Shown here: positions 1 through 12,481 of the stretch, piece by piece | Layout: every line of letters begins with the position of its first letter | How positions within the stretch are numbered: position 1 is the first letter of the stretch | Origin: Marsupella aquatica | Taxonomy: Eukaryota > Marchantiophyta | Assembly: GCA_973895155.1 (NCBI GenBank) | Contig: OZ316895.1 | Location: forward strand, 3,162,001 to 3,226,000 | Direction of reading: 5' to 3' | DNA: 64,000 nucleotides | Notes under the pieces: model-generated | What the model saw: the letters and a program-made list of their open reading frames with translations, nothing else | Databases searched by the model: none | Told to the model about the DNA's origin: nothing | Position numbers and translations under genes: made by a program

Positions 1-219
1 GGAACACGAGTAGGATTTGGCAGAGTGCAGGTTGGTTCCACAACGTTCCATGGCAAGAGGATTCCCCCAGGTTATTCAGTAGTGTTAGTCACATTACTAG
101 TGAAACCTAAAGCTGTCCTTCCCATTCCAAACACAAATGATGATCCTCCTCAAAAGACACTTGGAGATGCTGCAGGTTCTTTGGTATTATGGCCAAGCAA
201 GTTCATAGAGGATCCATAA
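1..219 (+). pseudogene. 3' fragment of a transposon-associated gene (DUF8039-like), cut by the window edge
   Basis: Frame 1 is open from the first base to a TAA at 217-219, about 72 codons, and enters from outside the window. The C-terminal part reads LGDAAGSLVLWPSKFIED, which resembles the 'lGeAxGs.VxWP..li' ending of the plant domain found beside En/Spm-type transposase proteins. This likeness is from memory of the family only. No catalytic motif is visible, and the following 2 kb is non-coding repeat-like DNA, so this is most likely the tail of a transposon-borne gene or its relic. It could instead be the last exon of a host gene. Confidence 0.35.
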
Positions 220-2335
220 CAATGTCATGCCATTATTTGTTTGTAGTGTGAGTCATGTTATGTAGATTTTAGATGTCAAGAAGCAGTACAAGAATCATGT
301 CCTCTTGGAGATTCATAGTATCATGCATGTGCTTTCAGTTATCTCATCCTACAGTCATCAATTATGAGTTCCTGTTTTGTCTGAATTACATTGATCACAT
401 TGTAAACTATTCCATTGGAATTCAAATGATCTTCATTTTTTAGCAAGATTGTGATTGTGTTTAATTCTTATGAATGTTTTATGTAGGATCTGCTTATATG
501 ATGCTTTGTTTCATGTGGATGTCATTCATGCTATGTTCATTTCTTGTATTCAATGTGTTATATTTCTAAAGTTAGAACATCAGGTTTCTATGTATTGTAA
601 TGTCGAGTGCTCTCTCTCCTTATGAACTGTCCCTCTGTGTTCATTAGTCATGGTTATAACTTGCATGTGAACCTTATTAGTTATAAACATGAGTATATAG
701 AGTCCCAAATGGTTTTGTTGTGTGACGCGGGCCAGGGTCTCCATTGGTCTCTCCTGTGACACTAAATAGTCACACGCTAGTCGTTGTTGAATGTGGGTAA
801 GTCATGTATGTGACTTACGATGTGACTCGCTGAAGTCATATTGCAGTCACGTCGAAACAAGGCTAGACTCCACAATAAAGTCACAGATCAGTCACAAATG
901 GGTATCAAGCAAGTTGCAAAGCCCAGTATCAATAGTGACTTCCATTTTTTGGTCTCAACTTTTGCAACTCCAAGGGTCACAGCGTGGGTCAAGTCACGTT
1001 GAGTCACAATGAAGTCACATGAGCCAAAATGAGTCACATATTGCGGTCTCAGTTCACCTCGGATTCTTCTAGTGCCTCATCCACCTCTTTTAGGCTCGTC
1101 CAGCCTTAAGAGTGCTCCCATAATCCTTCCCAACAACCACAAGGCCCGAACAGCCCCCCAACTTTAGCTCGGTATAGCCAAGGTTCACCCAATAGTCCAT
1201 GTACCCTACTCGGTCACTCACTCAGGTACCCCGAGGTTGTTGCCCAGAATTCTTAACTCCCTTATCTTCTTCCCAGAATTCAATAGCGCTAAAAAAGGGG
1301 AGAGTCTTGTTTTAGAGAACTCATGCCCAAGTGGGAATGGAGAATGAGGAATAGTAAAAGAAGCGGAGGGTTTAAGTAGGCTTACAAGAGTGTGACCTTT
1401 TGGTCATTCCCCCTTCCAAGTCAAACCTCCCTTCAAACCTTCCTCCAAGTGTAGCAACTATCATGGCCACCAACTACTCCCCCATGAAGTGTCACATTTT
1501 TCAGAGCATCAACTACTCCCTTAAAACGTGCCCAGCCACCCCGGTTGTTTTTCTCTCTAATTCTTTGTATCTATAGGGAGACGTGTTGGCTCGTCCTCCC
1601 TTCCCTTCTTTTAAAAAAAAATGTCTTGGGCTTGGCGCCCAGCCCCAGTCTTCCCAAAAGAAAAAAATGACTTATTTAGGAAGTGCCCCCGACTTATGCT
1701 CATCCGAGAGTCCACAAGAAAACTAATTTTAGTCTCCTCTAAAAACGTGCCCAGCCCCATAGGATTGGGGTTTTAATTTTTCTTTTCTTTTCCCTCCTTC
1801 CCCTTCCTTGGCCTGTTCCCAGAATCCGTCTTAATGCTCTCCCCAAAGGCACAAGGCCCTATGGGGATCCTCCTCCTCCTCCTTCTTGCTGCCCCCAGCT
1901 TTACCTTGGGCTCGCCTCCCCATGGCACGAGGCCATATGGAATCCTTCTTTGATTTGTTTCTATTTTTTATTAATGGGGTTTTTAACCCCCCTAAAGCCC
2001 CCCAACTTTAAACTAAACTGGGCCCCCACAAGGATCTCCATACCCGGGGTCCCCAAAAATTAATTTGTGGTACCCCTTTAAGATGCCCAGTTTTATTCCC
2101 TCCCCCGGGACGAAAAGCCAGGAAACCACGAACTTAGGGAAACACAAAAAAATAAATTACTGCCCAAATCCAAGGGCTCCACCCCTCTATGCACCATGAC
2201 CTTATAATGGCATCAGTAACTTAGGTATGCTAAAGAAATATATATAGTGACCATAGGGTATGCACATCTGGCTTATTTACAAAGAAAACTTCATTAAACA
2301 GCTAATGTTGGGCTTCGGCCCCGATGACCCCGTCA
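220..2335. other. Intergenic, low-complexity DNA without a convincing gene
   Basis: No reading frame here looks coding. From about 779 to 1040 the sequence is crowded with GTCAC/GTGAC pentamers (roughly fifteen in 260 bp). From about 1080 to 2130 it is pyrimidine- and C-rich, with recurring 'aacgtgcccagcc' and 'cccaag' strings, which suggests an old degenerate repeat. I see no RNA gene. Confidence 0.5.
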
Positions 2336-2650
2336 CAATCTATCAATGTTAGGTTCATTGGAAAGCTAGAGAAATTCAGATACTCATGATCTATCTATTC
2401 TTCACGGATAATCCCAATGTCACACATTAGAAAGCTAGAGAGATTGAAAACCTCATGATCTCATTAGTACCGTGAAAAAATCTGACATGATGAAATTTAT
2501 CAATGTCGGACTCAATGTTGGAAAGCTAAAAGAATTCATGAACTCATTATCAAAATTTCCTATTGTCACACTCATTGGAAAGGCAGAGAAATTCAAAAAC
2601 TCATTTGGAACTTGACAAAATTTGTCAATCTGAGCACTCATTGGAAACCC
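2336..2650. repeat. Degenerate tandem repeat, about five units
   Basis: The phrase 'caatgt(c/t)..actcattggaaagctagagaaattcaaaaactcatgatc' recurs at about 2342, 2410, 2500, 2565 and 2625 with indels. Spacing varies from about 55 to 85 bp. The copies are diverged, so the array is old. From 2651 to 3263 I see nothing recognisable. Confidence 0.6.
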
Positions 2651-3263
2651 TTTCTCGATTAAGAGATATCACAATCTTATAACAGTCGCAAACTTAGCCA
2701 CTGCAAATTGATTTCTTTGATTACATCATCATTGCTTGTCCACTACGCTTGCTTCTCGGCTTGAATTGTTTGCATCCCTCCAATCTTCAATTGAAGCTTA
2801 ATCTAAACACAAGTTGACGCCAAATGCAGTCTCTATGTCAAAGAAACAATTGTTGGTCTTCCCCTCACACCATAGCTTTATTAAATAAAAAAACTACAAA
2901 TCCTTCATGTGAAGTGATGGCTTGTCTGTTTTGTGCATTCTTCCCACCGAATCGATATTCAAGCGCTCTTTTGATCGCCAATAGTTGAGTGTTGTCCTCC
3001 GGTCTGTCTTGTGGTGGTAATATTCAATGTAACTCACAAACAATCAATCAGAAATGGTAGAAACACGATTTCTCCAATGTGTAAGCAAAATTGTCAAAAA
3101 ACTTAATTCCTCCACATTCAACCTTCCGTTTGATAAATCTCCTCTGACTATCATTTGAGCATTCTCTTTTGTACGAGCATACACCAAGACCATCAAGAGA
3201 CTCAAAACCATCGGTTACCGCCTTGCTGAAAATTAATTTCACTTCAAAACACACATTCCTTGG

Positions 3264-3440
3264 ATAAAGTCGCGAAACTCGACTACCTTAACACTTAGCT
3301 CTGGCATCGCTGACTCCGACGTCGAGCTCTCTTATGGTCCAGGGCCGGATAGGCCATCCGGGGAGGACTTAGCATGGGGAGACTTGTGGGCAATAGAGCG
3401 TGGGATTGGCAAAGACAAGATGCTAAGCTAGTGACACACA
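3264..3440 (+). repeat. Dispersed repeat X, copy 1
   Basis: This stretch ('cgaaactcgactacc(t/c)taac.acttagctc.ggc', 'ctatggtccag', 'gacttagcatg', 'caaagacaagatgctaagct') recurs in the same orientation at about 21662-21830. The two copies are clearly related but diverged. No coding potential is seen; it is probably part of a transposable element. Confidence 0.6.
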
Positions 3441-3613
3441 CTAAGGACTTAGACTTAATACATTGTTTTTTCAATTTGCCCACAAATGCAAAGTGACCAC
3501 CATAGTAACATTCACCCTTGCACAAAACAAGCATGAATATTATTTTCTCATTTTTCCAAATTAGAATGCAAGTTGAGAATTTTGTGTGGATTTGACTTTC
3601 TAGCTTATAGAAG

Positions 3614-3880
3614 TGTTAGGAATTGACTCGAGTTTCCGACTTTAGTTTGTTTGGCCTTACTAGTGTTAGTTAACCCTAAGATACGCTTAGTTTAGACTCA
3701 CACATCTTGCCCCCCTTGGGGGGTATAGGTTGGAGGGGGAACATTCTCTCATTCTTCACGTGTACTTTCTCATGAGCTATGGATCCTTCAAGAGTTTCTC
3801 CATTGTGGTGTCTTGTTGGTGTAGTGTGAGATTGAGTGCTCTCATGTTCCGCATTCATTGCTATCTAGAATAGAGCCAAT
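3614..3880 (+). mobile_element. LTR-like element Y, copy 1 (possible solo LTR)
   Basis: The copy begins TGTTAGGAATTGACTC, as copia-type LTRs begin with TGTTAGG, and has a long inverted copy at about 23190-23473. Shared landmarks are the 'ttaaccct' stretch, the C/G-run 'ccccccttggggg', 'tataggttggaggg', 'cattcttcac.tgtactttctcatgagct' and 'gtgtgagattgagtgctctcatgtt'. No gag or pol is attached, so it looks like a solo LTR or an LTR remnant. Confidence 0.5.
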
Positions 3881-6197
3881 GGTTTCTTATAAGAACAATA
3901 CATAAGGCTGAACAAAGCTAAGTTGTTGTGATGGGGGGGGGGGCTCCAAAAATGGCCCTGAAATGTATTATCACAAGTATGCGTGTAAATATTGTACATT
4001 TCATTGTCAACACATGAATGTCACAAACCTTAGTGTTAAAACTATTGTGACCACAAAGCTTTGGTCAAGCAACCTGGTTATAGTGGCTGATGATTAGCCT
4101 GGCTCCAGTGTTCAAGAACAATAACAATCACCACCTTGCCCTAAAGATGTTAGAAACAATTTGTCGCAACTTTCTGTCCTTTGATTTGTCAACTGGTTAG
4201 CACCACACACTGCATTGCAAGCACAACACAACAACCTTTGCATACATTCAAGAGCTCTCCTCTTGCCTCGTTGGGTGTTTCTCCATCAAATCATCATCAC
4301 TGGTGAAAAAGATGGACCGAGCATTGTTTTCTTCTCTTACTTAGTTCACTAAATTTCTCGCTAAATTTGCATGGGATCCCAAAATGCTTTTTGTCTAGAA
4401 ATTAAATTTGTTTACTGAAAATTCATGTTAGTCTAGCTAATTTGTACTCTCACTCCTGTCTACAATATTAATCATGACTCACTTTGCTGTGGAATGGGCA
4501 TAACTCATGTGTTTGGGGCCAATTTGATGGGGCACATGAAAGGGTCTTCATGTGTGAAGCACAGTCAGTTGGGACTCTTACTCCTAAGAGTATGTTAACC
4601 CTTACTGGAAAGCGTGCTGTAACTGGATGCTGACCAAACATAGTCACTACAATTCAAAAAGTCATGTCCAACCCGGTCATTGTAATGCTATTGATTTTTT
4701 TAGGCACTAGGGTTTCTGGTTAATATTGCGTGTGTATTTGGAGGACATTATTCAGTTTTGACTTTCTACTGGATTTGTTGCTGGGTTTCCAACATTGTAA
4801 TGTGCTGATTTCTAGTATAGAGAAATATTATCCAACAAGGGTTGGGGCTCAATTTCATTTGACTATGACTCCTAAACTAGGAAAGGGGGTTGTCACACTG
4901 GATAGTTAGCACTTACAATAACCAAGCCTAAAAACCTTTAGACATGTCTAATTGCCCAAAGGAGAATTGAAGAGAGGCACAACTTTTTGAGGGTTTAAGC
5001 TTTTCAGGTACTATTAGAAAAAAACCTAAACTTAATCTTGTGGTAGGCAATTATTACTTCGGGGGCCTTTTCAGGGGCCTACAGAAAAGGCCCCTGCAAA
5101 GCACTGGCACTCAAACTCGTGTTTTGTTAGTCTCCTGAGAGCTTAGAAATCCTATGGGAGCAACAGATTTAGACTTAGTATCCTGTCGTGCGGACACACA
5201 TTCATAGACAACTCACATTGCGACACACCATGTAAACAAGAAAAAGGATAATCACACGACACACAACACATCTACGCCGAAATCCATAACAATCTCTTGC
5301 GAAACGGGACCCCGTTGCAAGGTATCACTAAGTCAAGCCAAACTCACCTGCAAGCCATGCGGGACTCCAAGTCTATACACATAGCAGAACCCTGCCAATT
5401 TTGCTCTACATGCCAACCGACATACAGTCTCTCTCTCTCTCTCACCATAGCCACACTCACATGAGCTCTACTAGTGCCGGGAGACTCAACTTGAATTGGA
5501 AGAATGAGGAGCTAATCCCTCATTCTCCAAGGTATACCCCCATGGCACAAAAGCATGGTAACCTGGGTGAAGAGGTCACCCCTACCAGGTGACCTGCTAT
5601 ACCAGGTCACCCTCCCAAACTCACAACACATGTGCCACCAACAAAGTTGCAACTCAAATGCACCATGGGGTGACAATCCCACGAGCAATCCTATCGGATC
5701 TTCTAGCTCACGGTGCTGCGCATAGAATTGTCGAGGACTCGATGCGACAGTCTAGCAACATGTCGTGCACATACACATTGCTACACAACATACATCACAT
5801 GTCACACACATCCAAACATAAACACAAACAAACATAGGAGATTGGGTTACAAGTGAAACTCATGTCCACACATGTCCAAAGTACACAATAAATTTTCAAT
5901 GAATTGAGCAGCAATTGATGCCAACAATACACAATCAATCCCGTCCGATCTAGTCATACACATATGTCAAAGCCCCACTCACCTTGCACTCAAGGAATTG
6001 ATGTTACGTAGAAAGAGCTCTCAACCACCATAGCCACAATTCGAGCTCCCCTCTCCAAAGCTCAACATCGAAAGATAACTTTTCGATGCCTCACAATGTG
6101 AGAACTACTTTCCACACAAACCCAAACTAAACCCTATTGGCTCATATAGCAAATATACAAAACATACAAACCTAAATAGTATGATATATTACATTGC
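3881..6197. other. Intergenic, no gene seen; hairpin, G-run and CT microsatellite
   Basis: The stretch has an uninterrupted G-run at about 3931-3942, an 11-bp perfect inverted repeat at 5062-5072 and 5084-5094 (GGGGCCTTTTC / GAAAAGGCCCC), and a short CT microsatellite near 5430. Another short inverted repeat, AGGTCACC/GGTGACCT, lies at about 5570-5592. The reading frames of 60-80 codons found here show no family likeness. Confidence 0.5.
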
Positions 6198-6318
6198 CAC
6201 TTAAAATGACAGACATATTTGATGGACCCCCAAAATGCAAAGTGTTATTTGATGGACCCACTTAAAATGACAGACATATTTGATGGACCCCCAAAATGCA
6301 TTGTTATTTGATGGACCC
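6198..6318. repeat. Recent 61-bp tandem duplication
   Basis: The unit 'cacttaaaatgacagacatatttgatggacccccaaaatgca...' occurs at 6198-6258 and again at 6259-6318. The copies are almost identical apart from a 2-bp deletion in the second. Confidence 0.85.
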
Positions 6319-7459
6319 ATGAGTGATCCAGACCAGGGTTTTTTTTAGTGGCAAAAATTCGCTAGATTCCACCTCCCCAAAAATCCTTCGCCACTTTTGG
6401 TTAAAATTCGCTACTTTTTTGATGTCCCACTAGCCGGTGTTCCACCTAATCCCAGGCCCCATTAGCCAGAATCTAACAGTCTGCCTTAAATCTAGGGAGA
6501 TCTGACTCTCACGAAAATAATTGAATACAGAATCTTTTGAGTATCTTCTCCTTGACACACTTTACATTCGCCACTTTGGCGAAAAAGTGAAATCCTTAAA
6601 AAATACACTGATCCAGACCCTTCATAGATCTCAAATCAATGTACCCAAAAAGTGTCTATCAAGTAATAAATTTAAATTTAGGGGTCCGTCAAATATATCT
6701 CTCCTCAAAATGGTGCGAGGAACAAAAAGATGGAGATCACGTCATCAATGTCGTGGGATGGCGAAGTCTGCTGTAGTTTTACCGACGTCAGCTTACTACT
6801 GCAAAGCTTCCTGACAGAATGCAATGCTCGGACCAAAGCCATTTGAGGGCTTCCTGACCGAATGCAATGCTCGGACCAAAGCCATTTGAGGAGATAAGGA
6901 GAGAAAGAAGGAAACGAGAACCTCTTGACCACCTTTCAGAGGAATCTCTGATGGACGTCAGGTGTGCCTTGATTACGTGATTCTGCCCCTAGTCGTAAGA
7001 GGACGTGACAGAAGCCCGGTCCAGAGTGACAATTCATTCTGCCGGTCTTTGCTGTGGAAGGGGACGGAAGGGATTTGTCCACAGACAGTAGTGGTGGAAC
7101 ATGAAAGCGTCCTCAAGAGTCGCATGCTTGAGTTTTGCTCTGCTTAAAACCCGACAAATGAGGTTGAGCAGATTATGCACAGCACCTGGGGTCAGGAATT
7201 GCGGGAGAGCTGTATTTCGACTCTCCTTCTTCACGACGGGTGCTGATATCGCGTAGCGGAGAAGAATTGTGCGCAATGAAAGCTGCTCTTTTCGGCCTGG
7301 TTTAACCTAATCTACGGTCTCTTCACAGTGAGTTTTTGCTTTATTCCTTGTCTTTAGATTTTCAAGGTTGCCAAGGGAGAGATTGTTAATCGTCAAGTAG
7401 TGCTTTCTGTTCAGGATGTTCAGTGAACGGGTGAGCTGTTATGCTACCGAACGGAAGTC
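6319..7459. promoter_or_regulatory. Upstream region of the OCRE/G-patch gene with a 43-bp direct duplication
   Basis: No gene is recognised here; it should hold the promoter and 5' UTR of the gene starting at 7460. A 43-bp block occurs twice head to tail at 6806-6848 and 6849-6891 with one mismatch ('cctgacagaatg' against 'cctgaccgaatg'). Confidence 0.45.
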
Positions 7460-10400
7460 ATGGCTCAGGACGCCCCCAGTTTCGACCCCGGTTTCGTGTT
7501 GGATGAGGCATCTGGGCTCTACTTTCATGCCAGGTAGTGTGATTTCCGTACTTGGAAAGAAGCTTTTCCGATTATGACCATTAATTGGAGATGGATATGT
7601 GTAAACTTTCATGACTGGAAAATTGATTAGTATGCGATTTCCTTCCCATCTGGTCGCAAGTGTTAGGTTACGGGACTTTATCAACCCTTTCAGTTTCGTA
7701 ATGCGTCGAGATCCAGCCGTGAAGTGATATTTTTGTCTTCCCTCATGAGAGTGTAACCGGGTAGATTCGAATTGATTTGTTGGTCTTCCGTCGTTAATGT
7801 GTAAGCTGGCAGAGAAGCATGCTCGATCATAGTTAGTAAGGCGTAACAATATGAGAGATAAGAAGCAGAAAGGAATGTGCCTCATGTTCTTCTTTCAGTT
7901 TATAGCTGTACCACCTCGCAAGAACTTCAATTTGCCGTTCAGCACTTCTATACCAGTTCAAACTCAAAGGCTACTGTTCGGTAAGGAAGCTTGGAACTGA
8001 AGCCCGGTTGTTCAAGTCAATGGGACCGTGTATGGTGACAGCCAAAATAACAGACTGTGCACAACCGTAGTTACGTTAGTTCACTCCGAAGACATCAGCA
8101 AGATTGGGTTCATGACCGCTATGCTGCTCTTTCAGGGCTCTTTAGGACTGTTTGGAAAGAAGGAGCTTGAAAATGAGCAAGTGTAGTAGGTTTGGAGACA
8201 CTTGATTGACAATTTTTCTAGTGTGCTTAATAATTTATGGGATTTAAATTCTAAAAGTTTTCTTTGAATTGCAGCTCCGGATTTTACCACGATGCAAGTG
8301 CTGGGTGGTACTATAACACAAACGATGGAGTCTACTATAAGTTTGAGCAAGGAGAGTATGTTCCTATTGCGGCAATGTCCAGTTCTGAAAATGTAGTTCC
8401 CGAGGTTGAAACCAATGGAAAAGACTCAACGACTGAGTCTACAGCTTTTGAAGTAAAGGAGCTAAGGGTGACGAGCTCGCAGGTTTCTGCGCTTTCAAAT
8501 TCTCTAGTTGAGGTCCCTCATGAACCTGTGCTGCAGTCGAGAAGTCCAGAGCGAGGTGATCTTTCGCAAGTAGATGCTCCAAATGGGACTGGGTCTGTTC
8601 CTCAAGCAGAGACTGGTTCTTTGGAAGTCGGTTTCCCTCTTTGGTACTTTGACTCGTTACGGTCAATATACTGGTACTATGATAAAGATACTCGAGCTTA
8701 TTACAAATATAACGAGGGAGCTTACGATGCGTTGGGAGAGTCCACAGGTGAGGGGGAAAAATTAGCCGATGTCGATCAACTTCAGCAGGAACAGATCTAT
8801 GTAAAAGGTAATTTTAAGACTGACGTCTTGTAGCTTTCGATATGAACATAGTTTTAGATAAGCTCGTGAGCAAGCTGCAGCGGAGATAATTAGACTGACT
8901 GATCCCTGCCATGAGATGCTGAACGACCCATTCCCTTTTTGCCCGTTTAAATGAAACTTCTGATGATGGGGATTAGCTGCATTTGAAATCTCGCCGAGTA
9001 TTCTAAAGTTGGGATTGGAGCTTTGGAATTGTAATTGACTTAACGGAATGGTGTTAGATCTCATGCTTGGCACAATCAAGAAAGGCTTAGGAAATGTTAG
9101 TAAGTGGGCGTGGAAATGTTATATGTAATTCTAGGGCGAAGCAACAACTCCTGTTGAATTTTGTTTTGCTCTGAATTGTGAAGAAAGCGGTGGAGAGATG
9201 GATAGACTCAGACTGCAAGAGACAATCCAGCCGGAAGAGAATGACGATAACCCCAAGCCTGCGTCAGGATGGTTCGTTTTTAACTTTAGTGTCGATTTTG
9301 AGTCTTGGTAGTTTCATGTGTACATCTCTACAAATGCTGTCGTTTATTTAATCAATGGAAGATTAGGGCCTGTATCTCTTGGCAATGTTTAGGCTCTTGT
9401 GAGAATTTTGGCGTTCAGATTGGAATTGCCTCTGTCAGGTGTATGCTTCTCTAGCCTTCAACAGTGGCAGTCTGTTAATAATGCTGTAGAGATGTTCTGT
9501 GCTAGTTTCGGTAGCTGAAGTTTTTCTTCCAAAGTAGTTTCTGTGTTCTGCAAACTTTGCCACTTTCAAGTTTCTTTTTGTTGTTGATCTTTATGCTCTA
9601 TGGTTCACGTCTGGTACCATTGTCTATTCATATCCTTCATTGTTGTTATTCCTGACTTGTGTATGAATTGACAAGTCGTGTTGGTCCAGTTCTTGAACTA
9701 GAGGTGTTGTTTTTGCAGGATTGAGGAAACTCTTATTGATCTATACCTAAGAGGTTATCCCAAGGACTCTACCGAGGACGATGGGCCATGGATTACATCA
9801 GCAGACATATTTTTGGAGGATTCGCCAAGAGACGTTTATTCGCCTCAACAAGGTTTTCAGGAGACTTATTACAACAGAAATAGTTTGTTGGTCATTGAGA
9901 AACAGTCACATGGGGATTTGAGTTATGATAAGAGTGTTGTGCCGTCATCAGTTGATGAATCAGATGAGGGAAGTGAAGAACTGGAAGAAGGAGAATGGGT
10001 TCCTGATGAGCCGTTGCGGATAGTTGATGAAAGCCAGTTCATTGAAGGAGTTCAAGCTGCTGAAGGAAGAATGGACAGTGAAACGCTAGAATCCAGATAT
10101 TTGTCGGAACTGTATGTTGATAACGGTGGTTACTCTGGAGATCTCGAAGATGGTGAGTTGGAGGACGGGGAGATCGAGCAGGACAATGGTGACGCAACAA
10201 ATAATATTACAAATGAACTTACAACGGAAGGTCAGGACAATAATCTTACAGACAATGGCCAGAGAGTGGATGAAGAACAGTGGCAAGCACAGTTTGGGCA
10301 AGTAGTTCGAGAGAAGGCTAAGGAGTATCTTGTACCTGGTGCTATTGATCTGTGGGACTGGATAATTGTTGAGATGGAACCAAATGCTTTGAAGCAAGGG

Positions 10401-12481
10401 AAAGTGACAAAGAAGCTGGTGGGAAGGATAGTTTCCTCTGTAACGAAGTTAGTTAGCGCTTCCAGTGGACTGATACGAACAAGTGCCATTCGTGCTGCTG
10501 AACTTGATTTTGTAAAGGTCTCGTCAGGTGATTACAAGTTCCTTACTACCTGATTTTGGATCATCAGTCAGAATTTCAATTGTAATAGCAGTAAGTGTTT
10601 ATGAAACCTGCATTATATCTCCTAAATACATCTGCCATATGAAGCGTTATGGTTTAGTGCCATTGTGCTTGACCTTCTTTTTATTGCTTAGGTAAAATCT
10701 ACAGACTACGTCGTCCCAGTAACAAGCATTTGAGTTCCTTGGGGGCGTACGATTCTTCAAACCCAACCAAAGATTGGGGCTATCCTGCTCTTGGACTGTC
10801 GCTTCTGGAAACATCAGAGGGTCCTTCGCTGGAACGTGGGATTGTGGCAAGTGATGAGGTTGAGCGAAGAACTAAGTCCCTTGTTTCAAAGCCATTTGTT
10901 CCCAACACTGGCCATTGGAAATTCCAGGGATTGGCCACTTCCAAGAAAAAAGTAAGTAAAGTGACAAGCTTAGCTTCAAAAGAAATTACAAAGTTGGCCT
11001 CTTTTTATTGCTATCATATAGATCTATACGTTTCTTCATATGGATGCAACGTGCCTGAACAGCTATTTGAGTTCTGGTTTTGATCTGTCTTTTCGGAGAG
11101 TAACCCGTTTCCTATTTGTCACGTTCTTATTGAATTGCAGAAAGGAAGCGGGATGCCTGCTGCTCTGTTAGCAACAAAATATCTGTCCCCTGAGGAGATT
11201 TTACTCAATGAGCAGGTAAGGAGCAGATTAATCACATTTTATACAGGTTTGAAAGCTTGTCGATTGGTCTTTCATAATTCACGGAGAGCACAAAGATCAC
11301 TGCATAAGCTGATGTCTCTAGTCCTCAAGGTGCTTCAAAGTTGTGACTGGCACACCCAAAATTGATCGGGGCACGTAAATTTTGACCGCACATACTCTGC
11401 AGCACATACTCTTGCAAAAGCCAATAAGTGCTAACCATAGATATGTTTTAGCTTTCCTGGGGCCTCATATCCGAGACTTCTTGTGGTTTAGACATTTGTT
11501 CCTGAAGCAGGTTTATCCACCCAGTTGTCTGATAGATCACCTAGACAACACGATTCAACGTGATTCCTCGAACCCCCAAGCCCCGTCAAGACAACATTCC
11601 CGCTCGCGATTACCGCAAACCACGTGGTTTGGCAAAGATTGGATATGCTTGCCAGCCGATCAATGCAATTTTTTTGTCCCATAACGTGCGTCATATTTCC
11701 AAAGACCAATTCATACTTAACATTAGAACCATCTATGCTCTCAGTTGGTCGGGAGGGAAACTTTTCTAGAGTGTCTGAAGTCTAGAGTTTCACGCCTTCG
11801 GGACACAACACGATAGAGCCATCTATGCTCTCAGTTGGTCGGGTGGGGAACTAATCTAGAATTTCTGAAGTCTGGCTTGGTTTCTGAACTCTTTTCAGTT
11901 ATCTCTTTTGAATCAATTAAGTTTCTTGAATATCCTTTTAATATGCGAACTCTATATTCTGGACGATTACTGAAGATCTAACTTTGTGTTAGCAGAGAAA
12001 GCAGAAATACCGTGACCGGGCAGCAGAGCGGAGGACATTGCATGGTGGATTTGGAACAGGTCCAGGGCAGAAGGGTTTGACACCTCAAGAGCAGGAGAAA
12101 GTAGATGCTGAAAATGCTGCTGGGATGGAGGGTGCTTTGAGAAAAGCCTCTTTGGCTCCACCTCTTGGAAAGGATAACGTCGGGAAGCGCATGCTGGAAG
12201 GGATGGGTTGGAAGGAGGTTAGTGCTGATGGATATCCGTGCACACTTGTATGTGTACTTTGTTTCTTATCGAAGACAGAATGAACAGTTTTAGACCTGCT
12301 GGTGTGGGAGCTTGTTCGATCTTAGCAGATATTAGATCTGTTTGTAAGGTCTTCCGTTTGTGGCTGAGGTCCCAATTGTGGCTGTGGATCACAGGGCCAG
12401 ACATTGGGAGTTGAAGGAGGTTTGGTGGCCCCCATCCAAGCAAATGGAAACGATGGTCGTGCAGGCTTAGGTTGGAGATGA
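7460..12481 (+). CDS. OCRE and G-patch domain protein (AGGF1-like), 8 exons, 695 aa
   Basis: Proposed exons: 7460-7533, 8275-8747, 9184-9271, 9719-10527, 10692-10951, 11141-11215, 11996-12217 and 12395-12481. All have GT-AG borders, phases agree throughout, and the total is 2088 nt. The N-terminus carries tyrosine-rich OCRE-type repeats (about residues 26-50, GWYYNTNDGVYYKF, and a second block at 157-173, YWYYDKDTRAYYKY). A long acidic middle (EELEEGEW, LEDGELEDGEIE) follows. A conserved block, YDSSNPTKDWG, opens the C-terminal half, and a glycine-rich G-patch (RMLEGMGWKEG...GLGW, about residues 654-693) ends the protein. OCRE plus G-patch proteins (animal AGGF1, plant D111/G-patch proteins) act in nuclear RNA processing; I saw no FHA domain. 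The exon 2 end is the least certain: GTAAAAG and GGTAAT near 8800-8808 are alternative donors, but only CAG/GTGAGG at 8747 keeps phase with exon 3. Confidence 0.85.
11730..11878. repeat. 90-bp tandem duplication inside intron 6 of the G-patch gene
   Basis: The block 'catctatgctctcagttggtcggg.ggg.aact...tctaga.tttctgaagtct' starts at 11730 and again at 11820. The copies are similar but not identical, and the duplication sits wholly in the intron at 11216-11995. Confidence 0.75.

Noticed and set aside
5401-5837. Two overlapping plus-strand frames rich in His, Thr and Ser
   Set aside because: Their composition follows from CA-rich DNA and a CT microsatellite, and no family likeness is seen.
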